Source: Sphingomonas psychrolutea (GTDB lineage Bacteria > Pseudomonadota > Alphaproteobacteria > Sphingomonadales > Sphingomonadaceae). Taken from it: a stretch of 64,000 nt of DNA. The number at the start of each line of letters is the position of its first letter. The first letter of the stretch is position 1. A program made the translations under genes and the position numbers. The notes beneath the pieces are model-generated. The model saw only the letters and a program-made list of their open reading frames with translations, did no database searches and was not told the DNA's origin. Shown here in pieces: positions 8,222-16,024 of this stretch. The stretch covers positions 1 through 64,000 of the forward strand of contig NZ_BMDW01000013.1 in NCBI RefSeq assembly GCF_014636175.1. Direction: 5' to 3'.

Positions 8222-8710
8222 GTGAGTCGCAACATTTTTCGCGATGATGTCATGGTAGGGACGCCGGTTTTGATGACTGGCGGCGGTTCCGGCCTGGGCA
8301 AGGGAATCGCTACCGCGATCGCCGCCCGCGGGGCGGCGATGCATATTTGCGGCCGCCGCGCCAACCTGCTGGAGGACGCCGCGAAAGCGATCGCGCCAAG
8401 GCTTTTCCCGACCGAGGGCGCGTGGCGGAAATTGAACCCACTACCGGGCATGAAATTCTCCGCGACGAACGATGATACCGTGCCGCTCGGTCTGTTCGGC
8501 GCAATGGCTGAGTTCAAGAACCTGATCGTCTTGCTGCTGTCGGACGGATGCAGCTATCTGACCGGGCAGACGGTCGCGATCGGCGGCGGACGGACTCGTG
8601 CCCAGTCCGCTGCCTTTGCCGACCGCTCCGACTTGACCGACTGGCGTTGGCAGGATGTGCGCGAGATGATCCAGGCTTCTTCCGCACGCGATAAGGCGAA
8701 CCGGGCATGA
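8222..8710 (+). pseudogene. SDR (2,4-dienoyl-CoA reductase-like) with large in-frame internal deletion
   Basis: The N-terminal 60 residues are a good Rossmann start (VLMTGGGSGLGKGIA, ICGRRANLLEDAAK) and the C-terminal 100 are the matching end of the same family (FPTEGAWRKLNPLPG, DGCSYLTGQTVAIGGGR). The junction at AAKAIAPRLFPTEG jumps from beta-strand 3 to the substrate loop, so the NNAG stretch, catalytic Ser and YxxxK are missing: roughly 115 residues compared with a normal ~280. The reading frame survives and its stop overlaps the next ATG (ATGA at 8707-8710), so it may still couple translation to the acyl-CoA dehydrogenase. GTG start at 8222. It is almost certainly enzymatically dead. Confidence 0.8.
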
Positions 8711-9900
8711 TCGACCGCAAGATTTTTACGCTTGAGCATGATATGTGGCGGGAAACCGTCCGCAAGTTCGTGGAAAAGGAGATCGTGCCGTTGCATGCGC
8801 AGTGGGAGCGCGACGGCATCGTCCCGCGCGAACTGTGGCTTAAGGCGGGTGAGGCTGGTCTGCTGTGTTGCACCGTGCCGGAAGAATATGGCGGGCTCGG
8901 CCTCGATTATCTGTTTGACGTCGTGGTATTCGAAGAATTGTGGCGCGTGGGGGCTAGCGGTCCCGGCTTCCTGATCCATACCGATTTGGTCTCCACCTAC
9001 ATTTTGTCGTTCGGCAGCGAGGAGCAGAAGCGGCACTGGCTGCCCAAGATGGTGCGCGGCGAGGCGATCGGTTCGCTCGGCATGACCGAGCCACATGCCG
9101 GATCGGACCTGAAGGCGGTGCGCACCAAGGCGGTGCGCGATCCGGAGGCGAAGCCGGGCGACAACGATGCCGACTTCGTCATTAACGGGCAGAAGGTGTT
9201 TATCTCCAACGGCCAGATGTGCGACGTGATCGTGCTGGCGACCAAAACCGACAGCGACGCTGGAGCCAAGGGCGTTTCGCTGTTCCTGGTCGACGCCGCG
9301 ACCAAGGGGTTCGAGCGGGGCAGCAATCTCGAAAAACTGGGTATGAAGGCGCAGGACACGTCCGAACTGTTCTTCGACAATATGCGCATCCCGGCATCGT
9401 CGATGCTCGGCACCGAAGGTGGCGGCTTCAAGCTGATGATGACCAAGCTGGCGCAGGAGCGGCTGGCGCAGGCGATCCGGTCGGCTACGGTTACGGAGAC
9501 GATGATCGAGTGGACCGTGGATTACACTGCCGAGCGCCGCGCGTTCGGCCAGACGATCGGTGATTTCCAGAACACGCAATTCGTTCTGGCGGACCTGAAA
9601 GCACGGAGCGTGATGGCGCGCGTGTTTACTGACAAGTGCATCGAACTGTTCATGGCCGGCGAACTGGATTCGGTCGATGCAGCAATGGCCAAACTGGTTA
9701 CGTCGGAACTGCATTGCGAAGCGGCGGACAAGTGCCTGCAGCTGTTCGGAGGCTGGGGCTATATGTGGGAATATCCCATCTGCCGCGCGTATGCGGATGC
9801 GCGGATCGTGAAGATCGCCGGCGGATCAGTCGAAATCATGAAGACAATCATCGCGCGCGAGATGTTCAAAGGCAAGCTCAGCCCGAAACGGCTGGATTGA
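8707..9900 (+). CDS. Acyl-CoA dehydrogenase
   Basis: A 397-residue acyl-CoA dehydrogenase with PEEYGGLGLDYLF near residue 60, the GSLGMTEPHAGSDL flavin loop, YTAERRAFGQTIGDFQNTQF and LQLFGGWGYMWEYPICRAYADARI. The YEGT glutamate is missing (IAGGSVEI in its place), but a Glu in AQERLAQA sits at the isovaleryl-CoA-dehydrogenase base position. Lying directly before the MarR-BadH-BadI-like genes, it is the natural candidate for the cyclohexanecarboxyl-CoA dehydrogenase-like (AliB-like) step, although sequence alone does not prove that substrate. It starts by four-base overlap with the defective SDR gene. Confidence 0.9.
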   Translation: MIDRKIFTLEHDMWRETVRKFVEKEIVPLHAQWERDGIVPRELWLKAGEAGLLCCTVPEEYGGLGLDYLFDVVVFEELWRVGASGPGFLIHTDLVSTYILSFGSEEQKRHWLPKMVRGEAIGSLGMTEPHAGSDLKAVRTKAVRDPEAKPGDNDADFVINGQKVFISNGQMCDVIVLATKTDSDAGAKGVSLFLVDAATKGFERGSNLEKLGMKAQDTSELFFDNMRIPASSMLGTEGGGFKLMMTKLAQERLAQAIRSATVTETMIEWTVDYTAERRAFGQTIGDFQNTQFVLADLKARSVMARVFTDKCIELFMAGELDSVDAAMAKLVTSELHCEAADKCLQLFGGWGYMWEYPICRAYADARIVKIAGGSVEIMKTIIAREMFKGKLSPKRLD

Positions 9901-9903
9901 GCG

Positions 9904-10470
9904 TTGGGCGACGACGATCCGTCATCGAACAATTTTTCGGAGCGTGATTTCACGGATTCGCGTAACGGCGTTGGGTCCATTCTCAAGTCAGGATCTGTCG
10001 TGCCAAAGGATCTCAACGCCAACCTTCGTTTCGGTTTTCTCGTTCACGACGTGTCGCGCCTGCGCCGCGTCGTGGTCGATCGTGCGCTCAAACCGGTGGG
10101 TATCACGCGCTCGCAATGGTGGATTCTCGCTTTTTTATCGCGTCGTGACGGCATGACGCAGACCGCGCTCGCCGCCGATCTTGACCTGACCAAGGTGGCG
10201 ATCGGCGGCCTGCTCGATCGCATGGAAGGGTCGGGCTATGTCGAGCGCCGGTCCGACCAGCGCGATGGGCGGATCAAGCGCGTCTATCTGACGAGTTCGG
10301 GGGCGAAATTCCTCTCCACGATCCGCAGCAACGTCCAGGATGTCGAACAGGACATCATGGCCGGCGTCAGCGACAACGCGCTTCAGGTCACGGCGGACAC
10401 GCTGATCCTGATCAAACGCAATCTGCGCAGCCTTGTCGATGGCGAAGCGGGCGATAGCGAACACAGTTAA
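9904..10470 (+). CDS. MarR-family transcriptional regulator (BadR-like by context)
   Basis: A winged-helix regulator of up to 188 residues: NANLRFGFLVHDVSRLRRVVVDRAL, then ITRSQWWILAFLSRRDGMTQTALAADLDLTKVAIGGLLDRMEGSGYVERR (recognition helix and wing) and DQRDGRIKRVYLT. The TTG at 9904 lies three bases after the preceding stop. A GTG at 10000 would give a shorter protein starting at PKDLNANLRF, closer to usual MarR size, so the start is uncertain. It stands immediately before a BadH-like gene, as badR does in Rhodopseudomonas palustris, where the MarR protein represses alicyclic acid genes and responds to a CoA-ester. An analogous role is inferred. Confidence 0.85.
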   Translation: MGDDDPSSNNFSERDFTDSRNGVGSILKSGSVVPKDLNANLRFGFLVHDVSRLRRVVVDRALKPVGITRSQWWILAFLSRRDGMTQTALAADLDLTKVAIGGLLDRMEGSGYVERRSDQRDGRIKRVYLTSSGAKFLSTIRSNVQDVEQDIMAGVSDNALQVTADTLILIKRNLRSLVDGEAGDSEHS

Positions 10471-10489
10471 CTTCAAAGGAGATTAAGCG

Positions 10490-11251
10490 TTGCGTGGTTT
10501 GAAAGGCAAAGTGGCGATCGTCACCGGCGGCGGTCAGGGGATCGGGCGCGCGTTATCGTTGAGGCTGGCCGAGGAAGGTGCGAAAGTCGCGATCTTCGAC
10601 CTGAAGCCGGAGGCGGGCGAGGAGACCGCAGCTCTGGCGGGCGCCGGTGCCACGGTGAGGACCTACGAAGTCGACGTCGGCGACCAGGACGCGGTGAACG
10701 CCGCGGTCGATCGAGTCGAAGCCGAACTGGGTCCGATCTGGGCGCTGGTCAACAATGCCGGTTGGGATCAGCCCGCGCCGTTCCTCAGCACCGACAAGAT
10801 GCTGTGGGACAAGATCATCCGCATCAATCTTTATGGCCCGCTCCACACCCACGCCGCGGTCGCGCCGAAGATGGTCGAGCGCCGCGCCGGGCGGATCATC
10901 AATATCGCGTCGGACGCCGCGCGCGTCGGCACCAGCAACGAAGCAGTTTATTCTGCGTGCAAAGGTGGGCTTATCAGCTTTACCAAGTCGGTCGCGCGCG
11001 AACTCGCGTCGAAGGGTGTGCTGCTTAACGTCGTCTGCCCGGGGCCGACCAACACACCGATGATGGCAAGCGTGCTCGGCGAAGGCGAACAGGCCGTGAA
11101 GTGGAAGGACGCGATGGTCCGCGGCATTCCGCTGAAGCGCATGGGCGAGCCCGAGGATTACGCCGGAATCGTCGCTTTCCTGGCGTCGGACGATGCTAGC
11201 TTCATAACCGGCCAGACCTTCTCGGTCGCCGGCGGCATGAACATGATCTGA
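10490..11251 (+). CDS. badH: BadH-like 2-hydroxycyclohexanecarboxyl-CoA dehydrogenase (SDR)
   Basis: A 253-residue SDR with TGGGQGIG at 12-19, NNAGWDQPAPF from 88, catalytic Ser141, Tyr154 and Lys158 in NIASDAARVGTSNEAVYSACKGG. The NNAGW and SDAARVG..EAVY.ACKGGL pattern is that of BadH, which oxidises 2-hydroxycyclohexanecarboxyl-CoA to the 2-keto ester with NAD. The start is TTG, supported by an AAAGGAG Shine-Dalgarno nine bases upstream. Position after a MarR gene and before a thioesterase and a BadI-like gene strongly supports the alicyclic ring-cleavage assignment, although an altered ring substrate is possible. Confidence 0.75.
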   Translation: MRGLKGKVAIVTGGGQGIGRALSLRLAEEGAKVAIFDLKPEAGEETAALAGAGATVRTYEVDVGDQDAVNAAVDRVEAELGPIWALVNNAGWDQPAPFLSTDKMLWDKIIRINLYGPLHTHAAVAPKMVERRAGRIINIASDAARVGTSNEAVYSACKGGLISFTKSVARELASKGVLLNVVCPGPTNTPMMASVLGEGEQAVKWKDAMVRGIPLKRMGEPEDYAGIVAFLASDDASFITGQTFSVAGGMNMI

Positions 11252-11258
11252 GCCGCGC

Positions 11259-11669
11259 TTGACGCAACCTGTCCCCTACGGTTTCGAACCGACCGAACTG
11301 GGGTCCGGTTTCGGCCGGGCGTTCTGCTCGGTCTGGCTGAACCGCCCGACCTGCCGCATGGGGTTCCACGTCGCCGAACAGCATGTGAACCCCGTCGGGG
11401 GTTTGCACAGCGGTGCGATGGCAACCCCCGGCGATACTCAGTTGATGGTGTTCGGGGCGGGGGCAGAAAAGCGCGCGAGCCATTGCCCGACAATCAGCCT
11501 GTCGGTCGACTATCCGGCACCCGCCGCGGTCGCGGCTGAGATCGAGGACAGGGTGACGATGGTCGAGCAGAGCCACACGATGCTGTCCACCCAAGCAACG
11601 ATGACCGTCAATGCCGACCCTGTCACACGGTCGCGCGCCATCTATCGTTCTAAAGACCAAGGAGACTGA
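11259..11669 (+). CDS. PaaI-type hot-dog thioesterase
   Basis: A 136-residue single hot-dog domain. HVNPVGGLHSGAMATPGDTQL carries the GGxxHGG-like helix and an acidic residue typical of PaaI/4HBT acyl-CoA thioesterases, followed by ISLSVDYPAPA. TTG start at 11259, seven bases after the BadH stop, with only a weak ribosome-binding site. The usual position of the Asn/Asp nucleophile is hard to assign by eye. It probably releases CoA from dead-end or overflow acyl-CoA intermediates of the ring-cleavage branch. Confidence 0.7.
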   Translation: MTQPVPYGFEPTELGSGFGRAFCSVWLNRPTCRMGFHVAEQHVNPVGGLHSGAMATPGDTQLMVFGAGAEKRASHCPTISLSVDYPAPAAVAAEIEDRVTMVEQSHTMLSTQATMTVNADPVTRSRAIYRSKDQGD

Positions 11670-11670
11670 C

Positions 11671-12465
11671 ATGATCGACCCGACGACTTTTGAAGACGTT
11701 ATCTATGAAAAACGTAACCGTGCAGCCTGGATCATCATCAACCGACCCAAGCTTTATAATGCATTTCGGGCAAAAACGATCGAGGAACTTATCGCAGCGT
11801 TTAAACTTGCCGCCGACGACAAGGGAGTGTCTTCAGTGGTGTTGACGGGCGCGGGCGACAAGGCGTTCTGCACCGGGGGGGATCAATCCGCGCATGAGGG
11901 GCAATATGACGGCCGAGGTATTGTCGGGCTGCCGATTGACGAGCTGCAGTCGATCATCCGTGATATTCCCAAACCCGTGATCGCCCGCGTGAACGGTTTT
12001 GCGATAGGCGGCGGCAACGTGTTCGCGACGCTCTGCGACCTGACCATCGCTGCGGATACTGCCAAGATGGGGCAAGTCGGCCCCAAGGTTGGTTCGGTCG
12101 ATGGCGGCTGGGGTACGGCGCTGCTTGCACGCCATGTCGGTGACAAGAAGGCACGCGAGATCTGGTACCTCAACGAGCAGTACACAGCGCAACAGGCGCT
12201 CGAGATGGGGCTGGTCAACAAAGTCGTGCCGGCGGCCGAACTCGACGCCGCAGTCAATGCCTGGACCGATACGATCGGTGAACGCTCGCCGACCGCGCTC
12301 GCACTCGCCAAGCGGTCGTTCAACGCCGACAGCGAGAATATTCGCGGCATCAGCCAGATGGCGCTGAACGCGGTGAAGCTGTTTTACGATACCGCGGAAT
12401 CGAAGGAGGGCGTCAACGCCTTCACCGAAAAGCGGAAACCCGACTTCCATAAATATGTGAAGTGA
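11671..12465 (+). CDS. badI: BadI-like 2-ketocyclohexanecarboxyl-CoA hydrolase (crotonase superfamily)
   Basis: A 264-residue crotonase of the MenB/BadI subgroup, marked by FCTGGDQS (67-73), IVGLPIDELQ, the oxyanion loop AIGGGN (111-116) and VGPKVGSVDGGWGT (136-149) with the catalytic-type Asp144, plus KKAREIWYLNEQY. The C-terminus (SKEGVNAFTEKRKPDFHKYVK) matches BadI closely. BadI hydrolytically opens 2-ketocyclohexanecarboxyl-CoA to pimeloyl-CoA. The aromatic residue after the Asp is Trp, whereas MenB has Tyr in the same place (GYG). ATG at 11671 is preceded by AAGGAGACTGAC. With the adjacent BadH-like gene this is the clearest pathway marker in the window. Confidence 0.8.
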   Translation: MIDPTTFEDVIYEKRNRAAWIIINRPKLYNAFRAKTIEELIAAFKLAADDKGVSSVVLTGAGDKAFCTGGDQSAHEGQYDGRGIVGLPIDELQSIIRDIPKPVIARVNGFAIGGGNVFATLCDLTIAADTAKMGQVGPKVGSVDGGWGTALLARHVGDKKAREIWYLNEQYTAQQALEMGLVNKVVPAAELDAAVNAWTDTIGERSPTALALAKRSFNADSENIRGISQMALNAVKLFYDTAESKEGVNAFTEKRKPDFHKYVK

Positions 12466-12469
12466 TCGG

Positions 12470-13705
12470 GTGATCGTGATGCCGCGACGGATCGACCCCG
12501 GCGAGCTCGCCACCGTCCTGCTGCCGGGCGGGCTGACTTTGGTGTCGGCCTGTTCGGCGGAGTCCACCGTGCTCGCGGATGCGGTGGAGACGGCAGGGGC
12601 GGCACTGGGCGCGATGACGTTCGCCGGGATCTTCGTCGGCGGGCTAAACCGGCGCACTTGGCGTGCGGGGCCGAAGGCGAGGGTACTTACCTTCTTCCTG
12701 ACGCCGGACCTGCGCGCTGAAGCCGATCGTGTCGAGTTCCTGCCGCTCTGCTATCAGGATATTCTGGTCGAACTGCGGCGTCGTAAGCCTACCGCGGCGC
12801 TGTTCATGTGTTCGCCGCCCGATGCGGACGGACTGTGCAGCTTTGGCACCGAGGTCGCGTTCATCGCCGAACTCTGGCGCGAGATCCCGGTACGGATCGC
12901 GCATATCAATTCGTTGATGCCGCAGACACGGGGCAGTTTCGGCATCCCCTTCGATGCGCTGACGGCCTATGTTGAGCAGGACCAGCCGCTGGCGGGTACG
13001 CCAGCGGCGGAGCCAGACGCGGTCGCCAGCGCGATTGCTGCGCATGTCGCGCGCTTCGTACCGGATGGCGCGACGGTGCAAGCGGGGCTTGGCAAGCTTC
13101 CCGACGCGGTGTTCGGAGCGCTCGGTGCGCACCGCGACTTAAACGCGCATACCGGCTTAATGGGCGACGGATTGCTTCGCCTGATCGAGGCGGGTGCGGT
13201 TCGCCACGCCACCGTCGGCGTCGCGATCGGCAGCGCACGGCTTTACGCATCGCTCGATCATCCAGCGATACATTTCGCGCCCGTGTCGATCACGCACGGT
13301 GCCGAAAGTCTCGCCGCGATCGACGACCTCGTGACGATCAATTCGGGGATCGAGGTCGACCTGTTCGGCCAGGTCTACGCTGAACTGACCCCACGCGGAC
13401 TGATGTCGGGGCCAGGCGGTGCGTCCGATTATGCCCGTGGCGCCCGCGGTCACGGCCTGCGCATCGTCGCGCTGCCGGCGAACGCGGGGAACGGCACCAT
13501 AAGCCGGATCGTCGCACCCGGCCAGGCGGCCGGACCGGTGTCGCTCGGCCGGATGGACGTCGACGTGATCGTCACCGAACACGGCGCTGCAGACCTGCGC
13601 GGGCTCGGCTATGAAGCACGGGCACTTGCCCTCATCGCGATCGCGGCGCCCGACAGGCGCGATACGCTTGCAGAACAGTGGGCGGCCTACGCCCGCAAAC
13701 TTTAG
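12470..13705 (+). CDS. Acetyl-CoA hydrolase/transferase family CoA-transferase
   Basis: A 411-residue class I CoA-transferase resembling 4-hydroxybutyrate/acetate CoA-transferases. The expected catalytic glutamate is in NSGIEVDLFGQVYAEL, followed by the glycine-rich SGPGGASDYARGA and VTEHGAADLRGLGY near the end. It moves CoA between acetyl- or succinyl-CoA and a carboxylic acid. GTG at 12470 or ATG at 12479 (MPRRIDPGE) could start it; the ATG is equally good. It would reactivate or exchange CoA on acids produced by ring opening or by the following BKACE step. Confidence 0.85.
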   Translation: MIVMPRRIDPGELATVLLPGGLTLVSACSAESTVLADAVETAGAALGAMTFAGIFVGGLNRRTWRAGPKARVLTFFLTPDLRAEADRVEFLPLCYQDILVELRRRKPTAALFMCSPPDADGLCSFGTEVAFIAELWREIPVRIAHINSLMPQTRGSFGIPFDALTAYVEQDQPLAGTPAAEPDAVASAIAAHVARFVPDGATVQAGLGKLPDAVFGALGAHRDLNAHTGLMGDGLLRLIEAGAVRHATVGVAIGSARLYASLDHPAIHFAPVSITHGAESLAAIDDLVTINSGIEVDLFGQVYAELTPRGLMSGPGGASDYARGARGHGLRIVALPANAGNGTISRIVAPGQAAGPVSLGRMDVDVIVTEHGAADLRGLGYEARALALIAIAAPDRRDTLAEQWAAYARKL

Positions 13706-13715
13706 GAGACGCCCT

Positions 13716-14639
13716 ATGGCCAAGGTCATCATCAGTTGCGCCATTACCGGATCGATCCATACCCCGTCGATGTCACCGCATCTGCCCGTCACCGCCGCTG
13801 AGATCGCCGAAAGCGCTCTGGGTGCGGCCGAGGCGGGCGCAGCGATTGTTCATCTCCACGCGCGCAACCCTGACGATGGTCGTCCAGACCAGAGCCCCGA
13901 AGCGTTCGAACCCTTCTTGAAAATCATCAAGCAATCGTCGAACGTCGTCGTGAATCTGACGACCGGCGGTTCGCCCTATATGTCGGTCGAGGAGCGCGTG
14001 AAGCCCGCCGAGCACTGGAAGCCCGAGGTCGCGAGTCTCAACATGGGCAGCATGAACTTTGGGCTGTTCCCAATGCTCAAGCGCTATAAGGACTTCAAGC
14101 ACGACTGGGAGCCGGCGATGCTGGAGGGCAGTCACGATTTGGTGTTCCGCAACAGCTTCAAAGACATCCGTTACGCGCTCGACACGCTTAACGCGACCGG
14201 CGCGCGCTACGAATTCGAGTGCTACGACACGTCGCATCTGCACAACCTGCATTATTTCTGGACCGAAGGCCTCGTCCAAGCGCCGTTGTTCATCCAGACC
14301 TGTTTCGGCCTGCTCGGTGGAATCGGCGCGCATCCGGAAGAAGTGCTCCACATGAAGCGCACCGCCGACCGGCTGTTCGGCGATAATTACCGCTGGTCGG
14401 TGCTCGGCGCGGGCGCGAGCCAGATGAAGGTGGCGGCACAGGCAGCTGCGATGGGCGGGCATGTCCGCGTTGGGCTCGAGGATAATCTGTGGCTCGACAA
14501 GGGCGTGCTCGCGCCGAGCAACGCCGCTCAGGTGACACGCGTCCGCCGGATCATCGAGGGGCTGGGGCTTGAGGTCGCGACGCCCGACGAGGCGCGTGAG
14601 ATTCTCAGCCTCAAAGGCGGCGACAAGGTCGGGTTCTGA
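13716..14639 (+). CDS. BKACE-family beta-keto acid cleavage enzyme (DUF849)
   Basis: A 307-residue TIM-barrel enzyme of the 3-keto-5-aminohexanoate cleavage (Kce/BKACE) family. It starts MAKVIISCAITGSIHTPSMS, has the zinc-ligand pair in HLHARNPDDGRP near residue 46, MGSMNFG, and GGHVRVGLEDN carrying the third ligand glutamate. These enzymes condense a beta-keto acid with acetyl-CoA and split off acetoacetate plus a shortened acyl-CoA. ATG at 13716 follows TAGGAGACGCCCT. A paralogue lies at 36357. The substrate side pocket cannot be read from sequence alone. Confidence 0.9.
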   Translation: MAKVIISCAITGSIHTPSMSPHLPVTAAEIAESALGAAEAGAAIVHLHARNPDDGRPDQSPEAFEPFLKIIKQSSNVVVNLTTGGSPYMSVEERVKPAEHWKPEVASLNMGSMNFGLFPMLKRYKDFKHDWEPAMLEGSHDLVFRNSFKDIRYALDTLNATGARYEFECYDTSHLHNLHYFWTEGLVQAPLFIQTCFGLLGGIGAHPEEVLHMKRTADRLFGDNYRWSVLGAGASQMKVAAQAAAMGGHVRVGLEDNLWLDKGVLAPSNAAQVTRVRRIIEGLGLEVATPDEAREILSLKGGDKVGF

Positions 14640-16024
14640 TGCAATCGCTGGCCGACGTCCCTGCGCGCTATCCGCCTGATCGTCTGGCGCTCGTCCACGG
14701 CGAGGCGCGCTGGACGTTCGGCGATCTCGATGCGCGATCGTTGGCATGGGCGCGGACGCTGGTCGCGCGCGGCGTCGTCGTCAACGATCTGGTCGCCTTC
14801 TCGTTGCCCAACGGGCCGGCGTTCATCGCGCTCGCCTTCGGCATCTACCGCGCCGGCGCGACACCCGCACCGATCTCCGGCAAGCTGCCCGCGTTCGAGC
14901 GCGATGCGGTGCTCGCGGTGATGCGACCGCGCCTGTTCCTCACGCTCGACGACATGCCGGACGCGGACGCGCCATCGTTCGCGATCGACCACGTCGCCGC
15001 CTCGTGGAAGGCGTGTACCAGCGGCGGCAGCACCGGCACGCCCAAGGTCATCGTCGATGGTCGGTCCGCCGCGTTCCCTGAGAGTACCGACTTCATCGGC
15101 ATACCCGCCGACGCAGTCGTGCTGGTGCCGGGTCCACTGTACCACAACGCCCCCTTCAGCGCCGCAGTCTTCGCGCTTTGGAAGGGCAGCGCGGTCATCA
15201 CGATGGACCGGTTTGACGCCGCGGGGGCGCTCGCACTTATCGAGCGCGAGCATGTCGCCTGGTCGATCATGGTGCCGACGATGCTCCACCGGATCTGGAC
15301 GCTGCCGTCGGAAATGCGCGATGCTTACGACCTGTCGCGCTGGCGGATGGTCGTCCATACCGCAGCGCCGATGGCACGCTGGCTGAAACACGCGTGGATC
15401 GACTGGCGGGGACCAGATCACATCTGGGAAGTCTATGGCGCGACCGAAGGTTTGGTGCGCTGCTGGATCGGCGGTACCGAATGGCTTGAACGGCCCGGAT
15501 CGGTCGGACGGTCGATCGGTGGCGCGACGCTCCGCATCCTGGATGAGCAGGGTGAAGAGGTTCCGACCGGCGAGACCGGCGAAGTGTTTGCGATGCCGCC
15601 GGGCGGCGCCGGATCGAGCTACCGTTATATTGGTGCCGATCGTCGCGCGACCGCTGACGGGTGGGAGTCGGTCGGCGACTGCGGGCATGTCGACGCCGAT
15701 GGCTATCTGTTCCTCGCCGACCGCCGAACCGACCTGATCATCCAGGGGGGCGTCAATATCTGGCCTGCCGAGGTCGAGGCGGCTCTGCTGCGGCACCCCG
15801 AGGTTCGCTCTTGCGCCGTCTATGGCGAGGACGACCCCGATCTCGGCCAGCGCGTCCATGCCGTCGTGGAGACCACCGCGCCGCTGACGCTGGAAGCATT
15901 ACGTAATTTCCTCGTCGAATATCTCGCCCGCGACAAATGGCCGCGCGCGCTTACGCTGCAAGCCACGCCTGTGCGCGACGACGCTGGCAAGTTTCGCAAG
16001 ATCCGACCGAAAGCTCCCGCATGA
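14639..16024 (+). CDS. AMP-dependent acyl-CoA ligase
   Basis: A 461-residue adenylate-forming ligase, shorter than typical 500-550-residue members because the N-terminus is compact. The P-loop is ACTSGGSTGTPKV, a YGATEG motif follows near residue 265, then GDCGHVDADGYLFLADRRTDLI, and the C-terminal DDAGKFRKIRP holds the adenylation lysine. Its start shares one base with the BKACE stop (TGATG). It probably activates the ring acid or an opened dicarboxylate that feeds the BadH/BadI-like steps. Position parallels aliA of the R. palustris cluster. Confidence 0.88.
   Translation: MQSLADVPARYPPDRLALVHGEARWTFGDLDARSLAWARTLVARGVVVNDLVAFSLPNGPAFIALAFGIYRAGATPAPISGKLPAFERDAVLAVMRPRLFLTLDDMPDADAPSFAIDHVAASWKACTSGGSTGTPKVIVDGRSAAFPESTDFIGIPADAVVLVPGPLYHNAPFSAAVFALWKGSAVITMDRFDAAGALALIEREHVAWSIMVPTMLHRIWTLPSEMRDAYDLSRWRMVVHTAAPMARWLKHAWIDWRGPDHIWEVYGATEGLVRCWIGGTEWLERPGSVGRSIGGATLRILDEQGEEVPTGETGEVFAMPPGGAGSSYRYIGADRRATADGWESVGDCGHVDADGYLFLADRRTDLIIQGGVNIWPAEVEAALLRHPEVRSCAVYGEDDPDLGQRVHAVVETTAPLTLEALRNFLVEYLARDKWPRALTLQATPVRDDAGKFRKIRPKAPA

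Noticed and set aside
9904-9999. N-terminal 32 residues of the MarR protein as certain coding sequence
   Set aside because: Low-complexity Asp/Ser-rich stretch from a TTG; an in-frame GTG at 10000 gives the usual MarR start, so the extension is not claimed.
14528-15859. 443-codon minus-strand frame
   Set aside because: Fully antisense to the CoA ligase gene, which has all expected motifs. The minus-strand product shows no family feature.
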